From an uncultured Pseudomonadota bacterium (GTDB taxonomy: Bacteria > Bdellovibrionota_B > Oligoflexia > Oligoflexales > CAILAO01): 6,616 nt of DNA. The first letter of the stretch is position 1; each line of letters begins with the position of its first letter. The notes beneath the pieces are model-generated. The model made no database searches. It saw nothing but the letters and a program-made list of their open reading frames with translations, and was not told where the DNA came from. The stretch lies in assembly GCA_903832105.1 (NCBI GenBank), contig CAILAO010000545.1, positions 1 to 6,616 on the forward strand, in the 5' to 3' direction. Shown here in pieces: positions 5,449-6,616 of this stretch. The position numbers were made by a program, and so were the translations under genes.

Positions 5449-6616
5449 ATAAATCCAATCAATCTTGCTTAAACATAGGAATTTCGACGTTTTTATTAAT
5501 TGCGTCCATGGAAGCTTTTTCTAAAAATGAACTGCGTTATGAGAATTCGGGCTCATTCTCTTCTGAGGACTATCTTTTAAGGTCTTATGGCGAAAAGGAA
5601 GAACCGCTATTTGGTAAAGATTTTCAGATTGTCGATCTTAATGTTGATCTGGGATTCGGGGCTGATTGCGGCAAGGTGGACTTTAAAAAAACAATGAGAG
5701 CATCACTAAAGAATCTTCTCGATGCGAAATATTTCGGCGACCTTGGCCGGGATATTGTCGGAGCATCGCCTCTTCTCCTCACCTGCTACTTTTCTCCAAC
5801 CTGGTGCGCGATTCTTAAGCATCTGAGAACCTCAGCTCACTATGTATCTCAAATGCGGCTCGATCAATGTGCTCTAATCGACAAATACACAGATGACAGG
5901 TCGGAAGATTTCTATAAAGAAAGGCAATCTTGCGTCAGACAAAAGATCAAAAGTGATGACGGCGACCTGGAAAGTGCCATGGATTCCTGCAAAAATGTTT
6001 ATGATATTGACCTCACCAATTGGGCGGGAAAAGGCCAGGGAGAGAAAGCTGAAACCAACCGGCTGATCGAATCATCAGCAAAGTGGGCAGGACTTGAAGG
6101 GGAAGACGCTACCAAGGCGGTCGGACTTACCAAGGCATTTGTCGGCGATACTGTGGTGTCTAAAGGCCAAGTATCAATTGACTATGGCCCAAGAAAGAGC
6201 GCCTTGACGCCCTATACTCACCTAGCTGGTCTTCAGAAAGCGAAGGAGGAAGACCTCTGCGAAGGATTTTTAAGAAAAATCGAAAGAGACAGCCACCGAA
6301 AGTCAGTTGATGAAATCGTCTCTGATAGCGACCTAAGCAAAATCAGCGGAAACTCCAAAGTCCAACTCATAGATCGTCAGACCATCGAAGCCTTGGCCTA
6401 CATGCCTAGAGCGCAAAGACTTCACGCCTGCAGGAAGCTGGCTGACGGGATCGCTCTTACGATCTTCACAAACGACCTCAATAAATCGCTTGACGTCCTG
6501 ACCGTGGCTTCACAGAACCCGAATCTCCCACCAAACCGTCGACAGGAGATTGAAAGAAAACGCCAGGCTTTGAAAGAATCGGTGGAAATGACCCTTGAAC
6601 TTCAGCGCCAGAGAAG
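5445..6616 (+). CDS. TraH-like (or PFL_4711-family-like) secreted T4SS protein, 5' part
   Basis: The frame stays open to the right edge; 390 residues are visible and the C-terminus is missing. A signal peptide is clear: MNK start, hydrophobic core at about 9-22, likely cleavage after AFS (24-26). The mature part has eight cysteines (75, 114, 121, 142, 163, 182, 272, 329), pointing to a disulfide-bonded periplasmic protein. The layout resembles TraH and the related PFL_4711 proteins of integrative elements: a FGADCGKVDF motif (71-80) like the family's 'GCGgiD/sCGkfD', a helical section ending in spaced cysteines, TKAFVGDTVVSKGQV (229-243) like TraH 'ltGslvfgpnGei', and a late helix-rich region after 309. 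TraH works in pilus assembly and mating-pair stabilisation. Similarity is judged from memory, so the family call is moderate. It follows traC by 32 nt behind AAGGGGA. Confidence 0.55.
   Translation, partial: MNKSNQSCLNIGISTFLLIASMEAFSKNELRYENSGSFSSEDYLLRSYGEKEEPLFGKDFQIVDLNVDLGFGADCGKVDFKKTMRASLKNLLDAKYFGDLGRDIVGASPLLLTCYFSPTWCAILKHLRTSAHYVSQMRLDQCALIDKYTDDRSEDFYKERQSCVRQKIKSDDGDLESAMDSCKNVYDIDLTNWAGKGQGEKAETNRLIESSAKWAGLEGEDATKAVGLTKAFVGDTVVSKGQVSIDYGPRKSALTPYTHLAGLQKAKEEDLCEGFLRKIERDSHRKSVDEIVSDSDLSKISGNSKVQLIDRQTIEALAYMPRAQRLHACRKLADGIALTIFTNDLNKSLDVLTVASQNPNLPPNRRQEIERKRQALKESVEMTLELQRQR

Overview
The window is a tightly packed run of conjugation genes, all on the + strand. It encodes part of an F-type (TraE-K-B-V-C) type IV secretion and mating-pair apparatus. 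There is no gene-free stretch longer than a few dozen bases. No tRNA, rRNA, insertion sequence, CRISPR array, terminator or convincing promoter was seen, so the window looks like the interior of one long transcription unit.

Layout: (1) the 3' end of a traE-like gene, cut by the left edge; (2) traK, the secretin-like periplasmic core protein, overlapping traE by 8 nt; (3) traB, the VirB10-type envelope-spanning scaffold; (4) a short traV-like lipoprotein gene that starts 41 nt inside the end of traB behind a strong GGAGGT site; (5) traC, the VirB4-family ATPase, overlapping traV by ATGA; (6) a 32-nt junction holding a hairpin and an 11-codon mini-ORF; (7) a secreted, cysteine-rich gene running off the right edge, which resembles TraH or the related PFL_4711 family of integrative-element proteins.

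How the genes work together (family knowledge): TraV, TraK and TraB build the outer-membrane core complex. TraE (VirB8-like) and TraC sit at the inner membrane, and TraC powers pilus assembly. TraH-type proteins act in the periplasm in pilus extension and mating-pair stabilisation. The overlaps and 10-32 nt spacings suggest translational coupling and roughly matched production.

Organism: lipoprotein, VirB10 and secretin-like components imply a double-membraned Gram-negative host. Base composition looks slightly AT-rich by eye (not computed), and the proteins are Lys/Glu-rich and diverge from the enterobacterial F proteins. A non-enterobacterial host, for example a deltaproteobacterial or Bdellovibrionota-type lineage, would fit, but this is a guess. 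Plasmid and integrative element cannot be told apart, because no relaxase, integrase or origin lies in the window.

The system is a recognisable one rather than a new one. The parts most worth a second look are the unusual ATPase motifs in TraC, the hairpin and mini-ORF junction, the placing of the TraH-like gene directly after traC, and the reduced Lys-rich TraV.
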